Source: Perca fluviatilis (taxonomy: Eukaryota; Chordata; Actinopteri; Perciformes; Percidae). Taken from it: 64,000 nt of DNA. The notes under the pieces were generated by a model, which did not search any database, was not told the origin of the DNA, and worked only from the letters and a program-made list of their open reading frames with translations. The number at the start of each line of letters is the position of its first letter. The stretch's first letter is position 1. The translations under genes were made by a program, and so were the position numbers. Shown here one piece after another: positions 35,695 through 45,625 of this stretch. The stretch is taken from assembly GCF_010015445.1 (NCBI RefSeq), contig NC_053133.1, positions 25,697,082 to 25,761,081 of the forward strand, given 5' to 3'.

Positions 35695-38029
35695 ATATGT
35701 ATAGTGTATATATATATATATATATATATATCTCTGATCTGCTCCATCTGTACACTACTAACAGGTCCCTCGGGTCTTCTAACCAGAGACTACTGGTGGT
35801 CCCACACGCTCGTTTGAAAACTAAAAGGTGACCGGTCCTGTGAAGTGTAGCTCTGACTCTGTGGAACGCCCTTCCTTTTACCTTACGTTCTGCAGTCTCG
35901 GTTGACACTTTTAGAAAGCAGCTGAAGACACGCTCGTTTCAACTCGCTTTTGTCTCATGTTTGTAATTTTGGGTTTTTAGTCTTCTAATCTTCATTGGTA
36001 TTGTATTAGTTTTTGCTTGTTTATTTTCTGTTTTGGATCCTACTGTATTTTATCAAATGTCTTTTGTGTGAAGCACTTTGTGACTCGTCTGTAAAAAGGG
36101 TGCTATATCAAATAAATTATTATTATTATTATTAAAGTTATTTAGGCCACCACTTCAAAGGGGAATTCCACAGATTGTTTACAGGTCTAGCATATTTGTT
36201 TTTGTTCTTTATGTCCTGTCCAGTCGGTCAACCAACTATTCAAACTAATTGATTTATGCTCCCGGCACATATTTCGTTGACTACACTGACCTAGAGTGAC
36301 TGTTGATGGGTTGTGAAATATCTGAAAATAGCAGTGGAGTTACCCGTCGAGGTCTGTTTTTTTTTTTTCACTGAGAGGAAGCCTCTCTTTCGCAGGAACA
36401 CCCTGATCACATTCACACTCTTTTCTCTGTACATGCTGCCCTTGGGGTCCATTTAAAAAAAAAAAACATAACATTTTGTTCCATTGTTTTGCAGACGATG
36501 TACAAATCTATTTGCCTGTAAATGAACAACGATAAGGACACTATCCAGCCTTTGCTTAACTGCCTGAGGGATCTCAAAATATGGTTGGATCAGAATTTCC
36601 TCTGTCTCAGTGACAATAAGACTGAAATTGTTGCGTTTGGTCGTGCTGAACATTTCAGCGCCTGTGTTGATGCTCTAGGTCACATGTGTCAAACTCAAGG
36701 CCCGCGGGCCGAACCCGGCCACTTGACAGGTTTTGATCCGGCTTGGCCCGCCCAGTTGTGCACCAAAACAAAAAGACAGGAAACTGTTTTTCAAATGGCA
36801 ACTACACCACACCTAGAGCAGAATTTGGTAGGTTTGCCGACTTTAAGACTCCCAGAAATCCCCACAGAAGCAGAGAGCTTTTGAAATGAAAACAGGTTGC
36901 TCGACTTTTAAAATGTAATCTTTGTTTTGCTTGATTTGCTAAATTCTAAGATTTCTAAGGAACTATTTGCTGCCATGTTTATGGCTTTATGTGGACCAAA
37001 CTGTAAGTGAGAAGACTATATAATGAGACATGGAACAATACAGTCAAAGATATTTGAGTTTTTCGAAATAAAAGCATGAAAATAAACTCTGGCTCTTGAT
37101 GCGATTCTCCTTTCCCAGTGTGGCCTTTAGTGAAGTTGAGTTTGACACCCCTGCTCTAGGTACTTTAGGTACACCTGTCAAAGCACAGAGGTCTTCCAAT
37201 CAGATGCTCCTCGATGTGCCCATCTCCAGGTTAAAAAACAAAGGTGACCGAGCCTTTGCGGTGGCTGCTCCAAACCTGTGGAATAGTTTACCTATTCATA
37301 TAAGAACATCTCGGACTGTTCAAGCATTCAAGTCCTTGCTTAAGACCCATTACTATGCATTGGCTTTCAATTCAAGTTGAGCTTTGACACCTTGACCCTT
37401 TTCAACTGTTGATTATTTTGTATTGTGTATTGTTTGTGTATACTATCTATCTTGGGGTTGGTTTTTTAAGCACTTTGGTCAACTATGGTTGTTTTTAAAT
37501 GTGCTAAATAAATAAAACTGAACTGAACTCAGGTCCACATCCATACCTGGAAGCTGCCCAGTACAACCACAGTCTGATCTGCTGGCCACTGAGCAGCTCC
37601 ACTGGAGCGGTTGGGGTTCAACAGGGCACCTCAGTGGTGGTAATGAGGGAGGGACAAGTGCTGCTCTTTCACTTTCCCCACCCAGATTTTTTTTAGCCTG
37701 TCGGTCTGGGGATTGAACCGACGACATCCCGGTCACAAGCTCGCTTCTCTAACCTTTAGGCCAACCACTTTTATTGTTTTAAAAGGATTGTTTACAGGTC
37801 TAGCATATTTGCTTTTGTTCTTTATGTCCTGTCCAGTCAGTCAACCAACCAACTATTCAAACTAATTGATTTATGCTCACGGCACACATTTCGTTGACTA
37901 CACTGACCTAGAAAAAAATGTTTTTTTCCTCACCTGTGACTGTTGTTACGGAGGTGTTGAGTGTGGGCTCCACAGTCTGGTATAATTGCTGGAGTCCAAA
38001 GATTAACAGCAGACACAGGGGGGATGGGG

Positions 38030-38107
<78 letters not shown>

Positions 38108-41096
38108 CAGGTTACTTTCATCTGATAACAGCCTTTATGTGCTCAATAAATGCACAATAAAACAACTTTTTTTTCTGTCTTTATGTAACACTTTTATATC
38201 ATAAAGTTAGCTGTGATAGCAGCAGGGTTGTAACAGTTGGACTGAAAAGTCAAACTAAGAGTGTGCAAAGGTGACTGAACAATACTCAATCTCAACTATT
38301 TTATGCACTTGAGAGATCAGCTGCGGAGCAGGGGAATAAAAGAGAAATCAAAGACACAATCAGTAACCTAAATGTAAGCAAAAGACAGCTTTGTCACAGA
38401 CGTTTTTGTTGCGACGGTCAAAGTGAGGTCAGTTGTAGTGATTAAAAAACCCGACATGTCACTCAAAAAGGTTGTTGGAAAAGTGTTAAGCAAACAGCAA
38501 CCACAGCTTGTCATAAAAGAAAAGTAAAAATAATGAATTGTATTTTTACACGTCACTCACCTCTACTTTCTCCATTACAGCTTGGCCCGTTTGCTGAGAA
38601 AAAGTTAAAAGTTAAAGTTAATTTTCCCCATTTGTTTATCATCACATGACTGAAAAAAATGAAAATGTATTTCTTATTAAAAGAAGTAAATCTTCAATTC
38701 TTTTTATTTTGATGATGCTGTGTTAACCCTTGTGTTGTACTTCCATGTCAAAATGAAGGAATGACAATTAAAACCTTTTTTTTGTTGTCTCTTTTCGCCA
38801 TTTTTTCCCCCAACGGTTTTGTAGCATTTTTGTGATGTTTTCGGCACTTTTTTCCACTACCACCAGTATACACTAACACCAACTTATTAACACTATTTTT
38901 ACACAGAGTTTTGAAATGTATAGCCAATAAACCTGATGTAGCCTATAAGAAATTATATCTAGTTTTTGAGTTAAAAAAAAAAAAGGCAGAAATTATAAAT
39001 TATTTGGACTAATAGTTAAGATCAGAGGATGTTTATGGATAATCACAGACAAACACATACAAGTCAATGATAGTAGTCAACTGATCTTTAATTTGACTTG
39101 TGAAGAGTCTTTGGATGGAACCATCTGTGTTACTTTTTGGGTGGGGGGTTAGTGCACATGCACATGAAGGGGGCTGTGGGGAGTGGAGGAGAGAGAAGCG
39201 TGAAGAGGGAAGTTAGGCAGAGGAGAGCTGTCCTGGACCACGACAACGAGCTAGCCTCCGTTTTGTTTGACAATACTTCGAACGTCGACAAGAAGTGACG
39301 TCACCCAACATCGCTTAGAGCACCTTTAAATACAATTTACAATTTAATTATTCACTTTCCAATTCTAAATTTGACTCCTTCGTAATGTTTGTCTTTCTCT
39401 TTGGTTTGAGCAACTCACGACTTATATAACTGGTTAATGGTTTGGTTACACTTGGGAATTGTTGTGTTTACGTGTGGCTGAAGTTACGGTAAGTAGAGAG
39501 ATTTTGGTTGGTGGAGTTTTGCAGTGATACACAGACAGAAACGGAGCATCTCCACCCTTTACTCCAACATGCAGGTAGTAGCAATTCTGGAAAACATGTT
39601 CCAACAGAGCACAAACCCAACTGTTATGATTGTATTAAGTGTTATTAAAGGTCCCATGACATGGTGCTCTTTGGATGCTTTTATATAGACCTTAGTGGTC
39701 CCCTAATACTGTATCTGAAGTCTCTTTTATATAGACCTTAGTGGTCCCCTAATACTGTATCTGAAGTCTTGGTGCAGAATTACAGCCACTAGAGCCAGTC
39801 CCACAATGAGCTTTCCTTAGGATGTGCCATTTCTGTGTCTGTAGCTACTGAGGAGGAGAGAGAGGGGGCAAGGTGGAGGGTGGGGGTGTGGCCTTGACCA
39901 ACTGCCACTTTGCTCATTTGAAAGCCATGATGTTTCTATCTCATGGGGGGCCAAATTCTCTGGGCGGGAAAAGCAGAGAAAGGGGAGGTAACCTTGCTCC
40001 TTATGACCTCATAAGGAGAAGATTCCTGATCGGCCCATCTGAGCTTTCATTTTCTCAAAGGCAGAGCAGGATACCCAGGGCTCGGTTTACACCTATCACC
40101 ATTTCTAGCCACTGGGGGACCATAGGCAGGCTGGGGAACTCATATTAATGTTAAAAAACCTAAAAGTATATGCCATGGGACCTTTCAGTTATTGTGCCAG
40201 GGAGCGTGTGATATGAACAAACCTGGCACTGGTTTGTGTACGGTTCTGCCATTTTTCTGAGCGATGCCACGCTCTCCTCCAGCGGCCCGGCCTCTGGCTC
40301 CACACACCGAGGCTCCACTTCAGGCCTGGTGTATAACGACGGCAGCTGAAACAGACAACAGCAAGGTGAAAATCAGTGTTAAGGTAGAATCAAAAGGTGC
40401 CAATAATCAGCTGAAACTGAACCCACAGTCAAGAGTCAAAGCTGAAAAGGGAACACATCCTTATCCAATCACAGGTCTGGCTAAGCAGGTATTCATTGAC
40501 AGATCACAGACTAAACATTTTGTAGTCTGGTATTGATTTAAGATTTTACAAAACCAGGGCTGCATCTCATAACCCTTACATTGCATCTCGGACTCCTCCA
40601 CTTGCCTCCTTTCCTCGCGTCTTAGTCCCTCCCACCTAGGAGGCCCGGGAGAGGGTTATGAGACGCAGCCCAGGTGATGACACCCTGCTGGAATAATGAC
40701 CTCTCCATTTTGGATCACAAGATGCATCAACAAAACTGCTTCTGACCAGTTGGTCAGTTAGTACAGAAGAACAAACAACTTCATATTGTCCAAATTTAAT
40801 GCCGGGCTCTAGACTTTATCCTTGCACTATTGGACTTATATGCACTACCACCATGATGACACCCCCTCTCACAGAGCACCTTCCCATGCAGACTGAATCA
40901 CAGGGTCAGTCCCTGCCCTGTCACTGCAAGCCTCTCATGCTTATACATCCCTTATAGTACATTCATGTGGATTTTTTATTTAGTATCTTTTCTTTTATTG
41001 TCCATATTATTCATGTAGATTTGTTATGTTATCATCCTGTTTATGATGTAGGTGTATGATGTCTTTAAACTACTGGGACCTTGGGGATCAATAAAG

Positions 41097-41141
<45 letters not shown>

Positions 41142-41768
41142 GCAGTAAAGCATCTGAATACTTCTTGCACCACTGCTGATGACAAGGTTTGACCTGACCG
41201 TATCGCATCTCCCCCGTGTGTCAGTTACTGACTAACCCACCTCATCGATGCTCAGAGCAGGCTGTGAGCTCTTCTTCTTCCCCTCAGTGGCAGCCAGCAC
41301 CGCGCCGCTCAGCAGGCCCGTCAGACCCGGAGCTGCGACACACAGCGACACCTGGCGGCACACCGGCAGAGCACACACAATGGTAGCGACGATTAAAATG
41401 AACTAATAAAGCGCTAAGCGACGCTGCTCTCAGTTAAAACAATTTACATAACAATTCAGTCACTATTGGGACATATAAGAGTGAAATAACACGTATTTTA
41501 ACACGGACGCTTGATTAAAAGGAGACAAGGAGCATTCGTGCATGTTGCTAACTGACCCGTTAGCAACAGTAGCTAGCTAACATTCTAACATTGGCAGTTG
41601 ACTGATTTTAGCAACGTTTTGACTACATTTTTGTTGTATAATTTCAGCGTGTAACATTAAAAACATACGCTCCACTACATGACAGCCGCCACTTAATATA
41701 TACACGATGTTTAAGGTGATAAAAATGTGACAATCGTTATAATTAGTTACCAGTTTCACATATGACAT
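28273..41768 (-). CDS. apoo: apolipoprotein O / MIC26, MICOS subunit (one exon incomplete)
   Basis: Apoo (MIC26) is an inner-membrane MICOS component that shapes cristae junctions. Coding exons in transcript order: 41751-41768 (MSYVKL), 41241-41351, 40223-40345, optional 38561-38593, 37934-37988, 34638-34733, 33670-33719 (3' limit uncertain), 28685-28774, 28273-28311. Phases agree at every junction up to 33719. Matches to human MIC26: [12 protein letters not shown] (human ELSLYSVPEG), [20 protein letters not shown] ([20 protein letters not shown]), [16 protein letters not shown] then [19 protein letters not shown] (the membrane segment, human GFAGLIGLLLARGSKIKKL), and [12 protein letters not shown] (RGYIVIEDLWKE). 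About 16 codons corresponding to human LAASLYYPQQAIVFAQ are missing between 33670 and 28774. A 276-base (CT)n lies about 120 bases upstream of the start codon. APOOL (MIC27) is a weaker alternative. Confidence 0.88.
28395..28651. mobile_element. AGTCGACTA MITE, uninterrupted relative of 1063-2434
   Basis: The left end TAGGGCTGCCCCTCTATTGT and right end TTTACTCGAGGACAGCCCTA are imperfect inverted repeats with TAGTCGAC motifs near each. Flanking 8-mers ACGATAAT and ATGAGAAT match at six positions, suggesting a decayed hAT-type duplication. It sits about 30 bases from an apoo exon. Confidence 0.75.
28685..28774 (-). CDS. apoo: apoo penultimate coding exon
   Basis: Exactly 30 codons, from [11 protein letters not shown] to PPFGKKK, between TTCTCACCAG and [18 protein letters not shown] aligns with human MIC26 RGYIVIEDLWKE. 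Confidence 0.85.
29148..29560. mobile_element. second copy of the TAGTCT...AGACTA element
   Basis: It starts TAGTCTCGCATTGTCAGACC and runs in inverse orientation to 21315-21764. It lies in the apoo intron after exon 33719. Confidence 0.7.
29561..31140. other. apoo intron; one hAT left end, no exon found
   Basis: 'CAGGGGTGTAGCACAAAATT' with TATGGGCCC near 29587 is a hAT-type left end without its partner. I searched this stretch on the minus strand for the missing apoo codons (a SLYYPQ-like segment) and found none. Confidence 0.4.
31141..33190. repeat. 2-kb purine-rich, homopolymer-rich low-complexity block
   Basis: The plus strand is almost free of C and T outside (TA)n/(CA)n segments. It contains A-runs at 31509-31537, 31589-31636 and 32644-32680, G-runs near 32575-32604, GACAGACAGAGAGAC-type tracts (31400-31570) and a long GGAAGGA / GAATGGA sequence (31710-32460). 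(TA)n and (CA)n borders lie on both sides. Long open frames here are artefacts of composition. Confidence 0.9.
33191..33669. other. continuation of skewed sequence up to an apoo exon
   Basis: G+A- and G+T-biased sequence with A-runs at 33243-33258 and T-runs near 33445 and 33520 separates the low-complexity block from the truncated apoo exon. No coding signal is visible. Confidence 0.5.
33670..33719 (-). CDS. apoo: apoo exon with lost 3' part
   Basis: The acceptor CTCTTCCAG|GC joins in phase to the previous exon and encodes (G)[14 protein letters not shown], aligned with human GSKIKKLVYPPGFMG. After this the frame reads PLSRLTKTQ and soon stops. No good donor lies at the expected place; GTTTAAC at 33665 is weak. 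Confidence 0.7.
34638..34733 (-). CDS. apoo: apoo transmembrane-segment exon
   Basis: 96 bases with acceptor TTTTCAG and donor AAAG|GTAAAG. It encodes (D)[15 protein letters not shown] followed by the glycine-rich hydrophobic segment [16 protein letters not shown]. Confidence 0.9.
34963..35106. repeat. (TA)n tract with CATA interruptions
   Basis: About 40 uninterrupted TA dinucleotides followed by ACATACATACATATAC segments lie at the left edge of the Tc1-type insertion; TA is the Tc1 target site. Confidence 0.95.
35149..35622. mobile_element. Tc1-type element with about 110-base inverted ends
   Basis: The left end ACAGGCCAAAAGTTTGGACA and right end TGTCCAAACTTTTGGCCTGT are inverted. The pairing continues for more than 100 bases through GATTCTCACTGAAGGCATCA. 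The interior retains antisense transposase-like sequence (TTCAAAGTAGCCACCCTTTG, GCTTCATGAGGTAGTCACCT) but no open frame. Confidence 0.85.
35622..35731. repeat. (TG)n then (TA)n microsatellite
   Basis: About 34 TG dinucleotides followed by GTATATGTATAGTG and a (TA)n run directly at the right edge of the Tc1-type element. Confidence 0.95.
36168..36352. repeat. intronic duplicate, first copy
   Basis: GATTGTTTACAGGTCTAGCA to GACTACACTGACCTAGA (36171-36298) recurs at 37786-37916. The following stretch GTGAAATATCTGAAAATAGC...AGTTACCCGTCG recurs at 34778-34822. The order implies a tandem duplication within the apoo intron. Confidence 0.75.
36470..37395 (+). mobile_element. LINE reverse-transcriptase fragment interrupted by hAT
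   Basis: The frame contains [13 protein letters not shown] (the FADD catalytic motif of reverse transcriptase), then [20 protein letters not shown] and EIVAFG. After the hAT insertion (36680-37152) it resumes with [20 protein letters not shown] and [13 protein letters not shown]. This is the end of ORF2 of an L2/CR1-like LINE. It lacks the 5' region. Confidence 0.85.
36680..37152. mobile_element. non-autonomous hAT with 8-bp target duplication
   Basis: The left end has ATGTGTCAAACTCAAGGCCC and the right end GAGTTTGACACCCCT. The flanking 8-mers GCTCTAGG (36672-36679) and GCTCTAGG (37153-37160) are identical. It sits inside the LINE at 36470-37395. Confidence 0.9.
37530..37772 (-). mobile_element. 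tRNA-derived SINE
   Basis: On the minus strand TGGCCTAAAGGTTAGAGAAG (A-box region) is followed by GGTTCAATCCCCAGACC (B-box region), a standard Pol III SINE head. It differs from the family at 106-291. It lies in an apoo intron. Confidence 0.7.
37786..37916. repeat. intronic duplicate, second copy
   Basis: Near-identical to 36171-36298 in the same orientation, ending about 18 bases before the apoo exon 37934-37988. Confidence 0.8.
37934..37988 (-). CDS. apoo: apoo exon
   Basis: The acceptor TTGGACTCCAG and donor CACAG|GTGAGG enclose [18 protein letters not shown], 18 codons plus one base. Its length and phase match human ETYSQTKPKMQSLVQWGL. Confidence 0.85.
38030..38103. repeat. (GA)n microsatellite
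   Basis: About 36 GA dinucleotides, 42 bases upstream (in the transcript) of the apoo acceptor at 37988. On the minus strand it reads (TC)n and could act as an extended pyrimidine tract. Confidence 0.97.
38561..38593 (-). CDS. apoo: candidate 33-base apoo microexon
   Basis: TTTTTCTCAG|CAA...GTAGAG|GTGAGT gives good splice sites around [11 protein letters not shown], phase 0 on both sides, so it can be included or skipped without changing frame. Human MIC26 has no corresponding residues: without it, the flanking exons align to human with no gap. Confidence 0.5.
39120..39330. mobile_element. fragment of the 19277-19562 MITE family
   Basis: It contains GAGCTAGCCTCCGTTTTGTT and ends CATCGCTTAGAGCACCTTTA, the inverted terminus. 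The opposite end is missing. Confidence 0.65.
39645..40185. mobile_element. AGGTCCCATG transposon, compact copy (2 units of the 46-bp repeat)
   Basis: The left end TTAAAGGTCCCATGACATGG and right end TATGCCATGGGACCTTT are inverted. Only two 46-bp units (39684-39766) are present, so this shows the element close to its unexpanded form. The body includes CCTTATGACCTCATAAGG, an inverted repeat of its own. Confidence 0.9.
40223..40345 (-). CDS. apoo: apoo exon
   Basis: 41 codons in phase 0 from [10 protein letters not shown] to [11 protein letters not shown], with acceptor TGTTTCAG and donor CAG|GTTTGT. It is the clearest match to human MIC26 ([10 protein letters not shown] against [10 protein letters not shown]). 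Confidence 0.92.
40557..40672. mobile_element. short MITE, CAGGGCTGCATCTCATAACC
   Basis: The left end CAGGGCTGCATCTCATAACC and right end GGTTATGAGACGCAGCCC pair almost perfectly. The whole element is about 116 bases. Confidence 0.8.
40790..41142. mobile_element. LINE 3' tail with (ATCT)n
   Basis: 'CTGGGACCTTGGGGATCAATA' followed by AAGTATCTATCTATCT, (ATCT) about eleven times, is a common fish LINE 3' terminus. The 5' boundary is not identified. Confidence 0.55.
41241..41351 (-). CDS. apoo: apoo exon 2
   Basis: 37 codons, [19 protein letters not shown] then [17 protein letters not shown], with acceptor CGCCAG and donor GAG|GTGGGT. The hydrophobic N-terminal stretch followed by a lysine cluster matches the MIC26 N-terminus (VYAAPKKDS...VKVDE). 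Confidence 0.88.
41751..41768 (-). CDS. apoo: apoo first coding exon
   Basis: ATGTCATATGTGAAACTG (MSYVKL) ends at CTG|GTAACT, phase 0, joining exon 2. Its shortness resembles the human start MFKVIQ. Confidence 0.7.
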
Positions 41769-41886
41769 TCTCTTTCCAGGAGACTTTCGCTTTTCTACGG
41801 CAAGCCAAGAGAGCCATACCTAAGGGCGCATGCGCATTTTACTTGAGTTGTCAGTCAAAACAAAGATCGTCTCTGAAGAAGTCCAA

Positions 41887-42907
<1,021 letters not shown>

Positions 42908-42908
42908 A

Positions 42909-43213
42909 GGGCCGGCCCTAGGCTTTTTGGGGGCCCTAAGCAGGATATGGTTTGGGGACTCTCCAAATTGTAACATATTGGCACTAAACCAACTTGTGTA
43001 TTGTAAATATTAGTTTAAGCACTCATAATGTACAAATACGCATTTAAAGACTAATGTGAGACCTATTAGCAGCAACGCTATCTTTAAATAGACCGGCTGA
43101 GTTATGAGCTCTATTGTGGGACATTTCAAGCACTCTTGGGGGCCCCCCCATCTGGTAACCACGGGGCCCTAAACAGCCGCTTATAGTTCGCTTATGGGTC
43201 GGGCCGGCTCTGG
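42909..43213. mobile_element. hAT-like element, CAGGGCCGGCCC ends
   Basis: The left end CAGGGCCGGCCCTAGGC and right end GGTCGGGCCGGCTCTG are inverted. Flanking GGTTCAAC and GGTTCATT agree at six of eight positions, consistent with a decayed 8-bp duplication. Confidence 0.8.
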
Positions 43214-43705
43214 GTTCATTAGTGAGGTTATTTGTTTTAACATTTGGGGAAGGGAATTTTTTCTGCAACAATTTGTGCCTTTTCTGCATCAAGTTATGGT
43301 GCAAATGTCTTAAATTATGTAAAAGGGAAATTTTATTCTCCTGTGTTGTTCAAAACATCACAGGTGTTTCGGGATGTTTTTTTAAACCGTTAATATTTCT
43401 CATTAATCATTATGAAAAGATATTTTTTTTGGGGGGGGGGTGTCCCCCCCACTGGCCAGTTTTTGAGGCCTATGCATTTTTCTGAAAGTCTTGGAGTTGA
43501 AAATTAGATTTGACTAGGAAAAGAAACATCTTGGAAAAAAACAAACAAAAAAAGGGTCTGAAATGTTTTGGACCTGAAAAATGGAGACTATGAGCAATGT
43601 TTATTTTCCCTTTTACTTGGTGGTCCTTATTTTAATATAGCTTCTGTATTCCAGGTTATGATTAGTTTAGGTTTGTAAAATGAAACGTAGCTACAGATGG
43701 CAGCA
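43214..43705. other. no gene seen
   Basis: T- and G-runs near 43419-43442 followed by a C-run; no recognised repeat or exon. Confidence 0.35.
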
Positions 43706-44013
43706 TATTAGAGCTGCGACGATAAGCCGATTGAAAGCACGTGGAACTATTTTGATAATCAGACATTTTTTTCAAGCGGCAATAACCAAAACATTTTCTG
43801 GATTCCAGCTTCTCAAATCTGAGGATTTGCTGCTTTTCTTTGTCCGACAGGATAGTAAATAATAGATCTTGGAGTTTTCGACTGTTGGCCGAACAAAACG
43901 AGACATTTTAAGACGTCACTTTGGTCTCTGGGAAATCATTTTTTTTCAACAATTATTTGATATTTAATTGACTAAACAATACATTGATATAATGATCATT
44001 AGTCGCAGCCCTT
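43706..44013. mobile_element. TTAGAGCTGCGACGAT MITE
   Basis: It starts TTAGAGCTGCGACGATAAGC and ends GATCATTAGTCGCAGCCC. It is related to 6134-6485, sharing 'GAACAAAACGAGACATTTTA' type sequence. Confidence 0.7.
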
Positions 44014-44591
44014 CTGCATTTACTGTATCTTCTGAAAACATTTCCCCCCCCTTTGAAAACAAAGATGCATTATGAAGTCCACAGTTTAACACACAACTTC
44101 TCACTGCTGAGGAGGCGTTGAAGATGAATCCACCCCAAAAAAGGACAAACCGCAGTGGCATCACATGACCACTGTAACGCTGCGGCTCGGGACTCGAGAG
44201 GTTTGTGTGTGGACAGCAGGGACATCGTTGATACAAACAGACAACAGTGAATTTAAAAAGGGTGATACCGGAGTGTTTTCATGTCCGATCCCTCAAAATA
44301 AACATGCCACCTATACAAACAAATTTGTATTTGAAAAGAAATGATGAAAAACCTGTAAATTTAACATTTAGTGAATGAACATTTCGCAAAAGTTGGTGGA
44401 GACGGTAATAAACGCACCCAGGGTTCAACGCTAAGGTTTTTTTTTTTTTTCAAGAAATTCTTCTTGCCCAAAGTCAATTTTTACTGGACCCAATATAACA
44501 AAATTCTGAGGAAAAATGTCGAAAAAAGTTTGAAAATAAAACCTGTCCAAAAAAGCGGGGGGGGGTTAAAAGAACATACATATATATGTTC

Positions 44592-44596
<5 letters not shown>

Positions 44597-44669
<73 letters not shown>
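44597..44669. repeat. (TA)n microsatellite
   Basis: About 36 TA dinucleotides in an A-rich neighbourhood. Confidence 0.97.
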
Positions 44670-44673
<4 letters not shown>

Positions 44674-44919
44674 TTAATAAAAAAACCATAAAAAAAACAT
44701 CAAAATGTAAACAAAAACATAAAAAATAAATAAATAGAGTTAAAAGATATTTAAAAAAAATATCAAAAGCATCAAGCGCCAACTCATTTCTTGATTGGCC
44801 GACGGCACATTTAAATCAAATGATTATGATATGATAATGCCCGAACTGGCGAGTAGGTTGTTCTGTTTACTTGCCCAAAGTAGCGTTTAACTTGCCCCGG
44901 GGCCATCGGGAAACCCTTA

Positions 44920-45625
44920 TAGACCTTTTTCACGGCAGACATGTTGACATGTCATAGTAGGAAAAGCACAGGTGTGTTCAAAACCATTACTGATGGCTGC
45001 ATTCCACTTAGGAGAGACCCTGGTATTAAACCATTACTGATGGCTGCAGTCCACTTAGGAGAGGCCCTGGTATTAAACCATTACTGATGGCTGCATTCCA
45101 CTTAGGAGAGGCCCTGGTATTAAACCATTACTGATGGCTGCATTCCACTTAGGAGAGGCCCTGGTATTAAACCATTACTGATGGCTGCATTCCACTTAGG
45201 AGAGGTCCTGGTATTAAACCATTACTGATGGCTGCATTCCACTTAGGAGAGGCCCTGGTATTAAACCATTACTGATGGCTGCGTTCCACTTAGGAGAGAC
45301 CCTGGTATTAAACCATTACTGATGGCTGCATTCCACTTAGGAGAGGCCCTGGTATTAAACCATTACTGATGGCTGCATTCCACTTAGGAGAGGCCCTGGT
45401 ATTAAACCATTACTGATGGCTGCATTCCACTTAGGAGAGGCCCTGGTATTAAACCATTACTGATGGCTGCATTCCACTTAGGAGAGGTCCTGGTATTGTT
45501 CATGCTGACTCACTGAAATATCTTACTGGGACACTTGATGGAACTGAGCCATCGTTAAGGTTATCACTTTCAGCTGTGCTTCTCCTACTATGACAAGTCA
45601 ACATGTCTGCTGTGAAAAAGCTCCA
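44920..45625. mobile_element. transposon with AGACATGTTGAC ends and internal 47-bp array
   Basis: The left terminus TTTTTCACGGCAGACATGTT and right terminus AACATGTCTGCTGTGAAAAA are inverted over about 50 bases (through TCATAGTAGGA..AAGCAC). The interior is almost entirely an 11-copy tandem array. No transposase is encoded. Confidence 0.88.
44981..45497. repeat. 47-bp minisatellite, 11 copies
   Basis: Unit: ACCATTACTGATGGCTGCAT, TCCACTTAGGAGAGGCCCTG, GTATTAA. Copies are nearly identical (GACC/GGCC/GGTCC variants). It starts about 10 bases inside the left terminal repeat. Confidence 0.95.

Larger units (their letters stand above)
34834..36130 (+). mobile_element. L2/CR1-like LINE 3' part split by a Tc1 element and (TA)n
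   Basis: The left part (34834-34965) encodes [20 protein letters not shown] and [11 protein letters not shown]. The right part (35735-36130) resumes with [20 protein letters not shown] and [11 protein letters not shown], the usual order in the C-terminus of fish LINE ORF2. It ends with a CTATATCAAATAAATTATTA tail and (TTA)n. The gap is filled by (TA)n, a Tc1-type element and (TG)n. Confidence 0.75.
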
